Part shown: positions 1 to 8,938 of the stretch, one piece after another
Numbering within the stretch: position 1 is the first letter of the stretch
Layout of the letters: the number at the start of each line of letters is the position of its first letter
Source of the DNA: Cellulomonas denverensis
GTDB taxonomy: Bacteria > Actinomycetota > Actinomycetes > Actinomycetales > Cellulomonadaceae
Assembly (NCBI RefSeq): GCF_012396125.1
Contig: NZ_JAAXOX010000013.1
Coordinates: forward strand, 52,027 to 116,026
Reading direction: 5' to 3'
DNA: 64,000 nucleotides
Notes under the pieces: model-generated
Seen by the model: only the letters and a program-made list of their open reading frames with translations
Database searches by the model: none
Told to the model about the DNA's origin: nothing
Made by a program: the position numbers and the translations under genes

Positions 1-1420
1 GTCTCCCGTCGCCCCCCGGATCGCGCTGCATCCGGACCGGCTGTTGCCCGCCGACCCGGGCACCCGGTCGATCGCCCGGGAGCTGTACGACGCGGTGCGG
101 ACGGCGCCGATCATCTCCCCGCACGGCCACGTCCCGGCGCGGTGGCTGGCCGAGGACGCCCCGTTCCCGGACCCGACCGCCCTGCTGATCACCCCCGACC
201 ACTACCTGACCCGGCTGTTGCACGCCCAAGGGGTGCCACTGACCGACCTGGGCGTCGGAGTCGCCGACCCGTCGCCCGAGCAGTCCCGGGCCGCCTTCCG
301 CCTGCTGTGCCGGTTCTGGCCGGCGTTCCGGGGCACGCCGGTGAAGCTGTGGCTGGAACAGGTGCTGGTCGAGGTGATCGGCACCGACCTGATGCCCACC
401 GAGGACACCGCCGACCTGGTGTACGACGCGATCGCCGCCCGGGTCGCCGAGCCGGACTTCCGGCCCCGGGCGCTGTACCAGCGGTTCGGGATCGAGGTCC
501 TGGCGACCACCGACGACCCCTGCGACGACCTGCGGCACCACACCGCGCTGGCCGCGGACCCGTCCTGGCCCGGCCGGGTGCTGCCGACCTTCCGCCCGGA
601 CCGGTACCTGGAGGCCGGGCGGCCGGAGTGGCCGCGGCTGGTGGACCGGCTGGGCGAGGTCGCCGGGGTGGACACGGGCACGCTGGCGGGCTGGGTGACG
701 GCGATGGAGCTGCGGCGGGCGTACTTCGCCGCACACGGGGCGGTGTCCAGCGATCACGGTCACCGCGACGCCCGGATGGCCCCCCTCGACCCGGCGGCCG
801 GTGAGCGGCTGTACGCAGCGGCCCGGGCCGGACGGGCCACCCCGGACGAGGCGGTGCAGCTGCGCCGGGGCCTGCTGTTCGAGATGGCCCGGATGGCGAG
901 CGAGGACGGGTTGGTGATGACCCTGCACCCCGGGGTCTGCCGCGACCACCACCGGGACTCCCGCGAGCGCCTGGGCACCGACCTCGGCGCGGACATCCCG
1001 GTGACCACCGAGTTCACCACGGCCCTGCACCCGGTGCTGAACGCCTTCGGCACCCACCCGCGGTTCCAGCTGGTGGTGTTCACCGTGGACGAGACCGCGT
1101 TCTCCCGGGAGCTGGCCCCGCTGGCCGGGTTCTACCCCTCGCTGTACGTCGGGGCGCCGTGGTGGTTCCTGGACGCCCCGGACGCGATGGAGCGCTACCG
1201 GGCGGCCGTCACCGAGACGGCGGGCTTCGGTCGCACCTCCGGGTTCGTCGACGACACCCGCGCCTATCTGTCCATCCCGGCCCGGCACGACACCAGCCGC
1301 CGGGCCGACGCCGCCTACCTCGCCCGGCTGGTGGCCGACCACCGGCTGACGTTGGACGAGGCCCACCAGATCGCCCAGGACCTCGTCACCACCACCCCAC
1401 GAAAGGCGTTCCGGCTGTGA
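1..1420 (+). CDS. uxaC: Glucuronate (uronate) isomerase, 5' end outside window
   Basis: Interconverts D-glucuronate and D-fructuronate (and galacturonate/tagaturonate) in the cytoplasm, the first step of hexuronate catabolism. The reading frame is open from base 2, and the residues before the first internal TTG (…ALHPDRLLPADPGTR…) match the usual UxaC N-terminus, so the true start lies left of the window; about 472 residues are visible, close to full family length. A metal-binding HxH motif (SPHGHV) sits near the N-terminus and a DHGH motif follows mid-protein, as in the amidohydrolase-fold UxaC family. Its stop overlaps the GTG start of the next gene, so the two are translationally coupled. 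With uxuB and the GH67 gene it fits use of glucuronate released from xylan side chains. Confidence 0.93.
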   Translation, partial: SPVAPRIALHPDRLLPADPGTRSIARELYDAVRTAPIISPHGHVPARWLAEDAPFPDPTALLITPDHYLTRLLHAQGVPLTDLGVGVADPSPEQSRAAFRLLCRFWPAFRGTPVKLWLEQVLVEVIGTDLMPTEDTADLVYDAIAARVAEPDFRPRALYQRFGIEVLATTDDPCDDLRHHTALAADPSWPGRVLPTFRPDRYLEAGRPEWPRLVDRLGEVAGVDTGTLAGWVTAMELRRAYFAAHGAVSSDHGHRDARMAPLDPAAGERLYAAARAGRATPDEAVQLRRGLLFEMARMASEDGLVMTLHPGVCRDHHRDSRERLGTDLGADIPVTTEFTTALHPVLNAFGTHPRFQLVVFTVDETAFSRELAPLAGFYPSLYVGAPWWFLDAPDAMERYRAAVTETAGFGRTSGFVDDTRAYLSIPARHDTSRRADAAYLARLVADHRLTLDEAHQIAQDLVTTTPRKAFRL

Positions 1421-2835
1421 CCATCGACCTCGCGCACCGTCCGACCGCCCGCACCGGGTTGCGGCTCTCCCGCGCCGCGGGCCACGGCCGCCCGACCGCA
1501 CCGGTGCGGATCGTGCACCTCGGCCTGGGCAACTTCTTCCGGGCGCACCAGGCCTGGTACACCGACAACGCGCCGGACGCCGCGGGCTGGGGCATCGCCG
1601 CCTTCGCCGGCCGGTCCCGCGGCCCCGCCGATGCCCTGGCACCGCAGGACGGGCTGTACACCCTGGTGGCGCGGGCCCCGGACTGCGACCGGTTCCGGGT
1701 GGTGTCCAGCGTCTCGGCGGTGCACGGTGCGGACGAGCAGGACGCCTGGCTGGGCTACTGGTCGGACCGGGCGGTGGCGGTGGCGACCCTGACCGTGACC
1801 GAGGCCGGCTATCTGCGCGGCACCGACGGCGGACTGGACCAGCAGGACGCCGGGGTCCGGGCCGACCTGACCGCCCTGCGCGCCGACCGCGGCGGACCGG
1901 TGCGGACCGCGCCCGGCCGGGTGGTGGCCGGGCTGCGAGCGCGCCGCGCCACCGGTGCCGGGCCGATGACGCTGCTGCCCTGCGACAACCTGCCGGAGAA
2001 CGGTGCCGCGCTGCGCCGGGTGGTGCTGGAACTCGCCGACCTGGTCGAGCCGGAGCTGGCCGGGTGGATCGCCGAGCAGATCGCCTTCGGCACCACGATG
2101 GTCGACCGGATCACCCCGGCGACCACCGAGGCGGACCGGGTGGCGGTGCAGGCGGCGACCGGGCTGGCCGATGCCGCCCCGGTGGGCACCGAGCCCTTTG
2201 CGGAGTGGGTGATCGCCGGGGAGTTCCCGGCCGGGCGCCCGGCCTGGGAGGACGCCGGGGCCCACCTGGTCGGCGATGTGCGGCCGTTCGAACAGCGCAA
2301 ACTCTGGCTGCTGAACGGTGCGCACTCGCTGCTCGCCTACGCCGGGAGCGTGGCCGGGCACCGGACGGTGGCGGACGCGATCGCCGACCCCCGGCTGCGG
2401 CAGCGGGTCGACCTGTGGTGGACCGAGGCCGCCCGGTACCTGGCGCTGCCGCCGGACGAGGTCGCCGGTTACCGGCGTGCGCTGCTGGGCCGGTTCGGCA
2501 ACCCGCGGATCGAGCACCTGCTGGCGCAGATCGCCGCGGACGGCTCGCAGAAGCTGCCGGCGCGGGTGGCGCCGGTGCTGCGCGCCGAGTGCGCGGCCGG
2601 CCGGGTCCCGCTCGGTGCCGCGACCACGGTGGCGGGCTGGGTGCTGCACCTGCGCGGTGGGGGCGCCCCGGTGGCGGACGCCCGGCCGGACCAGGTCGCC
2701 GAGCTGGCCCGCGGGTCCCTCGCCGACACCGTGCACGCCGTGCTGGCCTGGCTGGTGCCGGGGTGGGAACGGCACCAGCCGCTGGTGGACGCCGTGCTGG
2801 ACGCCGCCGCAGCGCTGAACCGCCGGGCGGCCTGA
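1417..2835 (+). CDS. uxuB: Mannitol dehydrogenase family, D-fructuronate reductase
   Basis: NAD-dependent reductase of the long-chain mannitol dehydrogenase family; next to uxaC it most likely reduces D-fructuronate to D-mannonate. The chosen start is GTG at 1417, which overlaps the uxaC stop by 4 bases and is preceded by a purine-rich CGAAAGG; this gives 472 residues, the usual length. A larger frame upstream is just shadow of uxaC. The N-terminal nucleotide-binding stretch reads VRIVHLGLGNFFRAHQ, and the family signature KLWLLNGAHS lies in the C-terminal helical half. A mannonate dehydratase (uxuA) is expected in such pathways but is not in this window. Tagaturonate or mannitol as substrate cannot be excluded from sequence alone. 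Confidence 0.9.
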   Translation: MTIDLAHRPTARTGLRLSRAAGHGRPTAPVRIVHLGLGNFFRAHQAWYTDNAPDAAGWGIAAFAGRSRGPADALAPQDGLYTLVARAPDCDRFRVVSSVSAVHGADEQDAWLGYWSDRAVAVATLTVTEAGYLRGTDGGLDQQDAGVRADLTALRADRGGPVRTAPGRVVAGLRARRATGAGPMTLLPCDNLPENGAALRRVVLELADLVEPELAGWIAEQIAFGTTMVDRITPATTEADRVAVQAATGLADAAPVGTEPFAEWVIAGEFPAGRPAWEDAGAHLVGDVRPFEQRKLWLLNGAHSLLAYAGSVAGHRTVADAIADPRLRQRVDLWWTEAARYLALPPDEVAGYRRALLGRFGNPRIEHLLAQIAADGSQKLPARVAPVLRAECAAGRVPLGAATTVAGWVLHLRGGGAPVADARPDQVAELARGSLADTVHAVLAWLVPGWERHQPLVDAVLDAAAALNRRAA

Positions 2836-2882
2836 GCGGACCGGCGCGCACCACGGCCGGGGCCGGGACCACCGCACGGGAC

Positions 2883-4946
2883 TCAGTCCCGCCGCAGCAC
2901 CACCACGTCCGCCGGCGCGAGCGTCACCGCCTCCCCCCGGGTCCAGCGCCGGTCGGTGAGCAGGTCCACCCCGTCGGCGTGCGCCGCCACCGTCACCGGC
3001 GCCGTGCCGTGGTGCAGCACCAGGTCGATCCGGTCACCGCGCGGGGTGATCCGAGTGGCCAGTTCGAGTCCGGGCACCTCGGCGAAGGGGCCAAGCAGGT
3101 CGTGCCGGCCGAGCGCGGACCGGACGATGTGCGCCAGACCCTCCTGGTCCAGCGGCGCACCGACGTACCAGACCTGGCCCTCGCCGCCCGGGCCGGCCTG
3201 CGGGGCGGGCACCCGGCGGCGGGTGACCGCGGGTTCCCCGGCGTAGAAGTCGGCGCCGTAGCGGGCGATCACCTCGGCCCCCTCGGGCACCAGGATCTCG
3301 AACACCCAGCGCGCGTCCGCCACCGGCCCGCCGTCGGTGAAGGTCACCGGGTTGGCCAGCTCCGGCTCGGCGGCGTCGGTCTCGGCCACCCGGACCCCGG
3401 CCAGGGCGGCCAGCGGTCCGGGCACGTCGGCAAGGAACCGCCGGTCGTACTCGTCCACCCGGCCGGACAGGAAGCCGGTCAGCACGGTGCCACCGCGGGC
3501 GGCGACCGCGGCCAGCCGGTCGGGCAGGTCGTCCTTGATCAGGTGCAGCAGCGGTGCGGCGACCACGTCGTAGCCGGACAGGTCGGCGGTCACCGGCAGC
3601 ACGTCCAGCTGGGCGCCGGCCTCCCAGAACGCCCGGCCCCACTCCAGCACGGTGGGCAGGTATCGCAGCAACCGGTTCGGTCCGTCCGCCAGTTCCATCG
3701 CCCACCAGGAGTCCCAGTCGACCAGCAGGGCGGCCCGGGCCGGGGTGCGGGCGCCGAGCAGCAGGTCGCCGACCCGCTGCAACTCGGCCCCCAGTCCGGC
3801 GACCTCCCGGAACGCCCGGGTGTCCAGCCGGCCGGAGTGGTCCAGCACGGCGCCGTGGGTCATCTCGCAGGCGCCGCGCGAGGCCCGCAGCTGGAAGAAC
3901 AGCACCGAGTCCGAGCCGTGCGCGATCGCCTGCCAGGACCACAGCCGCATGATCCCCGGCCGGCGGACCGGGTTGACGTCGCGGGAGGCGGTGACCGTCG
4001 GCGTCTGCTCCATCAGCCAGAACGGGGCGCCGTCCTTCAGGCCCCGCATCAGGTCGTGGGTCAGGGCGGTGCGCCAGGGTTCGTCGCTGCGGGGCGGGTA
4101 GTTGTCCCAGGAGGCGAAGTCCAGGTGCGGCGCCCAGCGGTGGTAGTCCAGCGGCTGGTAGAACCCCATGAAGTTGGTGGTCACCGGCAGGTCGGAGTGC
4201 GCGCGGATCGCCGCCTTCTCCTCGCAGAACTGCCGGATCGCGTTGTCGGTGCTGAACCGGCGGTAGTCCAGAGTGATCCCCTGGAAGGCGGTGTGGTCCG
4301 GGCCGCGCCAGTGCTCGGTGAGCGCACTCGGCGGTTCGATCTGCTCCCAGGCGGTGAACCGGTGCGACCAGAAGGTGGTGTTCCAGGCGTCGTTGAGGGC
4401 GTCCAGCGTGCCGTACCGGCGGCGCAGCCAGGCGCGGAACTCCCCGGCGCACAGCTCGCAGTAGCAGGTGCCGCCGTCGCCGCCGTACTCGTTGCCGATG
4501 TGCCAGGCGACCACGGCGGGCCGGTCGGCGTAGCGCTCGGCGACCCGGCCGGCCAGCTCCCGGGCCAGCCGGCGGAACACCGGCGAGCTCCAGCAGGCGT
4601 TGTGCCGCTGGCCGTACCGGTGCTTGCGACCCTCGAAGTCGACCCGGGTCACCTCCGGGTGGTCGTGCGCCAGCCACGGCGGCAGTGCCCCGGTGCCGGT
4701 GGCCAGGCAGATCTGCCGCCCCTCGTCCTCGGCGCGCTGCACGATCCGGTCCAGCACGGTGAAGTCGTAGCGGTCCGGGCCGGGCTGGCTGACCGACCAC
4801 AGGAACACCCCGAGCGTGACGGTGGTGATCCGGGCGGCGTCGAAGGCGGCGTAGTCCGCGTCCCACACCTCCGGCGGCCACTGCTCCGGGTTGTAGTCGC
4901 CGCCGAAGGCGATCGTCCCGGTCCGCGGCAGGCGGGCCTCAGTCAT
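2883..4946 (-). CDS. GH42 beta-galactosidase / arabinopyranosidase-like
   Basis: Glycoside hydrolase family 42, 687 residues, with no signal peptide, so probably intracellular. The catalytic TIM barrel opens the protein (FGGDYNPEQWP near residue 15). The acid/base Glu is E153 in HIGNEYG and the nucleophile Glu is E313 in WLMEQTP. A Cys cluster (C119, then CYCELC around 161-166) matches the zinc site of many GH42 enzymes. The beta-galactosidase trimerisation and C-terminal domains follow. It is the last gene of a leftward operon and overlaps the DUF624 gene by 8 bases. Family members cleave beta-galactosides and sometimes alpha-L-arabinopyranosides; in a xylan locus the latter is plausible (inference). 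It converges on uxuB with only 47 bases between. Confidence 0.92.
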   Translation of the reverse strand: MTEARLPRTGTIAFGGDYNPEQWPPEVWDADYAAFDAARITTVTLGVFLWSVSQPGPDRYDFTVLDRIVQRAEDEGRQICLATGTGALPPWLAHDHPEVTRVDFEGRKHRYGQRHNACWSSPVFRRLARELAGRVAERYADRPAVVAWHIGNEYGGDGGTCYCELCAGEFRAWLRRRYGTLDALNDAWNTTFWSHRFTAWEQIEPPSALTEHWRGPDHTAFQGITLDYRRFSTDNAIRQFCEEKAAIRAHSDLPVTTNFMGFYQPLDYHRWAPHLDFASWDNYPPRSDEPWRTALTHDLMRGLKDGAPFWLMEQTPTVTASRDVNPVRRPGIMRLWSWQAIAHGSDSVLFFQLRASRGACEMTHGAVLDHSGRLDTRAFREVAGLGAELQRVGDLLLGARTPARAALLVDWDSWWAMELADGPNRLLRYLPTVLEWGRAFWEAGAQLDVLPVTADLSGYDVVAAPLLHLIKDDLPDRLAAVAARGGTVLTGFLSGRVDEYDRRFLADVPGPLAALAGVRVAETDAAEPELANPVTFTDGGPVADARWVFEILVPEGAEVIARYGADFYAGEPAVTRRRVPAPQAGPGGEGQVWYVGAPLDQEGLAHIVRSALGRHDLLGPFAEVPGLELATRITPRGDRIDLVLHHGTAPVTVAAHADGVDLLTDRRWTRGEAVTLAPADVVVLRRD

Positions 4947-5631
4947 GTCGGGTGAACCTCTCGGTGATGTCGGTGACCAGGGGGCGGGCCATCGCGTGCA
5001 GCAGCAGCACGGCGGCCCAGGCGAGCAGCGCGGCCACCACGTCGAAGGCCAGGACGGTGATGGTCGCGCCGATCAGGAGCAGGCTCAGCACGCCCAGGCT
5101 GAACCGCCACTGCGGCAGCACCTCGATCAGCGCGATCCGCACCGCGTCGCGCAGCCGGAAGGTGAACCGGGCCTGGATCACGGCCAGGTGCGCGGCCAGC
5201 ACCACCAGCAGCGCGGCGATCACCAGGCTGACCGGGCGCAGCGCCGCACCGCCGGGCACCGCGTCGGCATAGGCGATGTTGAGCGCCGGCACCGTGGCGA
5301 CGAGCAGCAGCGGGGCCCACCAGCTCAGGGTGCCGAGCGCATCCCGCCGATAGGCCCGCCAGAACCCGCGGGCCGGGGACAGATCCCGGTCGACCTCCCA
5401 GGAGCGCGCCGCGGCCAGCCCGGCGACCACCGCCGGTCCGGCCGGCAGCAGTGCCAGCAGGTACAGCGGCAGGTTGGACGGGTCGCGTTCCAGCACCACC
5501 AAGGCCGCCGCGGTGGGCAGCGTGGTCAGCACCAGCAGCAGTTCGAGCACCAGGCACCGGTAGACCCCGGCCGCCGCCCGGGACAGCACGCCGGGGCCGA
5601 CCTCCTCGTCGGTCCAGGTCCGGGCGTTCAT
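4939..5631 (-). CDS. DUF624 (YesL-like) membrane protein
   Basis: An integral membrane protein of 230 residues with about five or six hydrophobic helices. YesL/DUF624 proteins are regularly found beside LplABC-type sugar transporters; their function is not established. The start ATG at 5631 forms an ATGA overlap with the stop of the GH39 gene, so the much longer frame extending upstream is rejected. Position between two glycosidases in a tightly packed operon suggests a role linked to uptake of the same oligosaccharides, but that is inference. Confidence 0.8.
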   Translation of the reverse strand: MNARTWTDEEVGPGVLSRAAAGVYRCLVLELLLVLTTLPTAAALVVLERDPSNLPLYLLALLPAGPAVVAGLAAARSWEVDRDLSPARGFWRAYRRDALGTLSWWAPLLLVATVPALNIAYADAVPGGAALRPVSLVIAALLVVLAAHLAVIQARFTFRLRDAVRIALIEVLPQWRFSLGVLSLLLIGATITVLAFDVVAALLAWAAVLLLHAMARPLVTDITERFTRHD

Positions 5632-7148
5632 CGCGGTTCCCCGGCGCCGAGCAGCCGGCGCTCGTCCAGCCAGGGCGGGGTCCGGTCCGGGGCGCCGGTC
5701 ACCTCCACCAGGGCGATGCCGTGCCGGCCCAGGTCGACGTCCAGCCGGTGGCGACCGCCCTGCGCGGGCACCCGGCGGACGGTGATCGCGGGGGTCGCGG
5801 CGTCGTGCAGGTCGGCCATCGCCCGGTGGTCCGGGGCGAGCGGCGAGCCCATCACCTGCCAAGCGGCCCGGGCATTCCCGCGCAGCGCGTCCACGTGCCG
5901 CTCGGTGACCACCGCGTCGCCCTCGCCGGGCAGGTCCAGCCGCACCCGGTGGCCGTCCTCGGCGACGGTGGCGCCGTCGACGGGCTGCCAGAGCAGGGCG
6001 CTGATCCGGCCGTCCGGGTGCCGGGTGACCAGGTGGTCGGCGCCCCGGGCCAGGATGTCGGCGCCCAGCCGGGCCATGAAGGCGTACAGGTGGAACACCG
6101 GCTTGCGCAGCTGGCGGTGCCCGAGCAGGCCGAAGCCGCCGTGCAGCGGTGCGGTCGGCACGCCCTCCTCCTCGAAGACGTCGCACAGCGTCCAGTAGGA
6201 GAACGAGTCGACCAGGTCGCCACCGTGGGCCAGCACCGGGGCCAGGTAGGCGGCCTGGTAGGCGGTGTCGTGGACCGGGTTGTCCGGCCGGTAGGAGCTG
6301 GAGAACTCGGTGATGTGCACCGGCAGGCCGGCCAGGCCGGTCTCCGCCAGCAGGCTCCGCGGGGTGCCGAACTGGGTCAGCAGGTCCTGCGGCGGGCGCA
6401 GGGTCTGGTAGGTCCCGAACGGCACGTGCTGCGCCGGGCCGGAGGTGTAGGCGTGCTTGCTGACGAAGTCGCAGGGCACGCCGGCGCGCTCGACGTACTC
6501 GGCGAACCGGGGCAGCCAGTCGTCGGCACCGGGCGACACGGCAGGCCCGCCGACCGCGATCTGCGGGTCGATGTCCTTCACGGCGCGGGCGGTGACGGCG
6601 TAGAGCCGGTGGTAGGCGTCCTCGTCGGCGTCCTGCCAGAACACCGGCAGATTCGGTTCGTTCCAGACCTCGACCGGCCAGCCGCGCACCTGGTCGATGC
6701 CGTACCGCTGCACCAGGTGGCCCAGCAGTGCCCGGACCAGGTCCGCCCAGGCGTCGTGGTCCCGCGGCGGGGTCACGTTGCCGCGCCACCAGAACTGGGT
6801 CTGGTCACCGGAGGCGAGCGCGGCCGGCATGAACCCGAGTTCCAGGAACGGCGCCATCCCGGCGCCCAGCCAGGTGTCGATCACCAGGTCGACGTAGGCG
6901 AAGCCGTACCGGGTCCCGGCCCGTCCGCCGTGGTCGTAGGGCCGGACCAGGCCCATGTCGTCGTGCAGGATCCCGTGCGCCCGGGTCGCCCCGAAGCCGA
7001 TCTCCTCCTGCACCACCGCCAGGGAGTCCCGGTAGTCGGCGTGCAGCACCTCCCGGGTCCGGCCGGTGCCGACACAGGCGCGCCAGGCGGTGGACAGCGT
7101 CGCCACGGGCGCGGTGGGGACGACGACGGGAACGGGTGTGCGGGTCAT
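5628..7148 (-). CDS. GH39 beta-xylosidase-like glycoside hydrolase
   Basis: A 506-residue cytoplasmic family 39 enzyme, the family's usual length. The acid/base Glu is E164 in VWNEPN and the nucleophile Glu is E281 in HITEFSSSY, both at the expected barrel strands. The start is ATG at 7148 (MTRTPVPV); the frame remains open upstream but crosses the intercistronic hairpin, so the longer version is unlikely. GH39 enzymes hydrolyse beta-1,4-xylosides, which fits trimming of imported xylo-oligosaccharides alongside the GH67 enzyme encoded nearby. It lies downstream of the solute-binding protein gene and is coupled to DUF624 by an ATGA overlap. Other GH39 specificities (for example alpha-L-iduronidase) are less likely in this context. 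Confidence 0.88.
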   Translation of the reverse strand: MTRTPVPVVVPTAPVATLSTAWRACVGTGRTREVLHADYRDSLAVVQEEIGFGATRAHGILHDDMGLVRPYDHGGRAGTRYGFAYVDLVIDTWLGAGMAPFLELGFMPAALASGDQTQFWWRGNVTPPRDHDAWADLVRALLGHLVQRYGIDQVRGWPVEVWNEPNLPVFWQDADEDAYHRLYAVTARAVKDIDPQIAVGGPAVSPGADDWLPRFAEYVERAGVPCDFVSKHAYTSGPAQHVPFGTYQTLRPPQDLLTQFGTPRSLLAETGLAGLPVHITEFSSSYRPDNPVHDTAYQAAYLAPVLAHGGDLVDSFSYWTLCDVFEEEGVPTAPLHGGFGLLGHRQLRKPVFHLYAFMARLGADILARGADHLVTRHPDGRISALLWQPVDGATVAEDGHRVRLDLPGEGDAVVTERHVDALRGNARAAWQVMGSPLAPDHRAMADLHDAATPAITVRRVPAQGGRHRLDVDLGRHGIALVEVTGAPDRTPPWLDERRLLGAGEPR

Positions 7149-7167
7149 GACTGCCCTCCGGGGCCGG

Positions 7168-7199
7168 GGTGGGCGGGCGCGCACCGGCGCCCGCCCACC
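7168..7199 (-). terminator. Intercistronic hairpin after the binding-protein gene
   Basis: A perfect 13-bp stem (7168-7180 with 7187-7199) and 6-base loop sits between the solute-binding protein stop and the GH39 start, with no T-tract. Such hairpins in ABC operons commonly act as partial terminators or 3' stabilisers, giving more binding protein than downstream enzymes. The stem is seen directly; the role is inferred. Confidence 0.6.
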
Positions 7200-7213
7200 G
7201 GGATGGTGATCGA

Positions 7214-8854
7214 TCAGCCGTTCTCGGCCTGGTAGCGCTCGCGGGCGCCGTTGATCACGTCGACGTACTGGGACGCGCCCTTGCCCTCCACCTCGGCCAG
7301 GAAGGAATCCCACTCGGAGAGGTCACGCTGGCCGAGGATGAACTGGATCGACCCCTGGAAGACCGCGTCCTTCAGCGAGCTGTCCAGCAGCGCGAGCTGC
7401 TCGTTCTCCGACTCGTTCAGCGGCGCCGGCGGGGCCAGTTCCATCATCTCGTAGTCGGCGATCGACTCCTGGAACGCGACCTCGGCGTCGGAGAAGGTCG
7501 ACCAGAGCAGCTCGGTGCTGCCGCCGTAGGCGAAGTTGCCGCCGGAGAAGCCGAAGTCCTTCTGCAGGTGCAGCGGGGCGTCCGGGTTCATCCCGACGTA
7601 GTCGACATCCGCCGCCAGGGTGCGGGTGCCGTCGGCGGCCTTCTCGTAGGTGGTGCCCTCGACGCCCCACTTGGTGAACTCTTGGCCCTCGTCCGAGTAG
7701 AACAGCCAGTCGATGAACTGCATCATCGCCACGAAGTCCGGCGAGTCGGCGGCCGAGGCGGAGATCATCAGGCCGTTCTCCAGTTGGGAGACCGGGTTGA
7801 GCATGCACCCGGCGTCACCGCACGGCACCGGGATCTTCGCCACGGTCGCCCCCGGGACGTTCTCCTTCAGGCCCGGCTCGTAGTCGTTGACGATCGCCTG
7901 CGCGTTGGCGCTGATCGCGGCGCTGCGGCCGGTGACGAACTTCTGGATCGCCGCGTCGTCGTCCTGGGTGAAGCTCTCCGGGTCCATCAGGCCGTCGGCG
8001 ACCAGGCCGTGGAAGTACTCGATCATCTCCCGGTACTCCGGCATCGCGGCGGTGACCACGAACTCCCCGGCGTCCGGGTCCCAGGTCTCGTTGTTGTAGC
8101 CCCATCCGCCGGAAGTGCCGAAGCCGAGGGAGGCCACGTTCAGCAGGGCGCCGCCCGGGTCGGTCTCGGAGTACCGGTCGGAGAACGGGTACTCGCCCGG
8201 CCGGGCCTCCTTGATCGCCTCCAGCGCGGTGCGGAACTCGTCCCAGGTGGTCGGCGTGGCCAGTCCGAGCTCGTCCAGCACATCGGTGCGCATCGCGATC
8301 GTGTAGTCCTGCCACGGCGCCTCGTGCACACCGGGCAGCAGGTAGAACTTGCCGTCCTCCTGCCGGCGCTGGTCGAGGTTGTCCTCCAGCCCCCACTCCT
8401 CGATCTTGGCCTGCAGGTTCGGCATCAGGTCGAGGTAGTCCGAGACCGGCAGGATCGCGCCGGAGGCGACGAACGGGTCCTCCTGGCCGCCGTAGGTCTT
8501 GGCGATGATCGACGGGGCGTCGCCGGCGCCGATCAGCAGGCTGCGCTTCTGCTCGTAGTCGCTCAGCGGGACCAGCGTCGGTTCCAGGGTCACATTCGTG
8601 CGCTCGGTGATCTCGGACCACAGCAGCCAGTCGCTCTGCGACGGGTAGTTCGGGTGGTCGGAGTACAGGATGGAGAAGGTGAGCGGTTCGGTGGCGGTGA
8701 ACTGGTCGCCGACGGCGTAGTCCTCCATCGCACCGGTGCGGTTGTCGAGGCCGGTGGACTCCTCGTCCGAGCCGGAGCCGCCGGAGCAGGCGGTCAGGGC
8801 CAGGGCCAGGGCCGCGATGGCGGCGATGCCACGCGCCCGTGTGCGCTGGGACAT
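7214..8854 (-). CDS. Extracellular solute-binding lipoprotein (LplA/YtcQ type)
   Basis: Substrate-binding component of an ABC sugar importer, 546 residues. A lipoprotein signal peptide ends in the lipobox LTAC with lipidated Cys23, followed by a Gly/Ser/Glu linker. The body is the large family-1 type binding protein associated with LplB/YtcP permeases. It follows the two permease genes in the same leftward operon; a ribosome site (AAGGAAA) precedes the ATG. In Paenibacillus and other xylan degraders, relatives import methylglucuronoxylo-oligosaccharides (aldouronates); the neighbouring GH67, GH39 and uronate genes support the same substrate here (inference). No ATP-binding subunit is encoded nearby, as usual for systems that share an MsmX-type ATPase. 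Confidence 0.9.
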   Translation of the reverse strand: MSQRTRARGIAAIAALALALTACSGGSGSDEESTGLDNRTGAMEDYAVGDQFTATEPLTFSILYSDHPNYPSQSDWLLWSEITERTNVTLEPTLVPLSDYEQKRSLLIGAGDAPSIIAKTYGGQEDPFVASGAILPVSDYLDLMPNLQAKIEEWGLEDNLDQRRQEDGKFYLLPGVHEAPWQDYTIAMRTDVLDELGLATPTTWDEFRTALEAIKEARPGEYPFSDRYSETDPGGALLNVASLGFGTSGGWGYNNETWDPDAGEFVVTAAMPEYREMIEYFHGLVADGLMDPESFTQDDDAAIQKFVTGRSAAISANAQAIVNDYEPGLKENVPGATVAKIPVPCGDAGCMLNPVSQLENGLMISASAADSPDFVAMMQFIDWLFYSDEGQEFTKWGVEGTTYEKAADGTRTLAADVDYVGMNPDAPLHLQKDFGFSGGNFAYGGSTELLWSTFSDAEVAFQESIADYEMMELAPPAPLNESENEQLALLDSSLKDAVFQGSIQFILGQRDLSEWDSFLAEVEGKGASQYVDVINGARERYQAENG

Positions 8855-8938
8855 GGGGGTTTCCTTTCGTGACGAACGTCGTTGTCGGTCGAGCAGGAGG
8901 TGGGGGGCGCAGTCGTCGGCGAACCGGGGGCGCGGGAG

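Noticed and set aside
2064..4955. A 963-codon open frame on the plus strand
   Set aside because: Shadow of uxuB and antisense to the GH42 gene.
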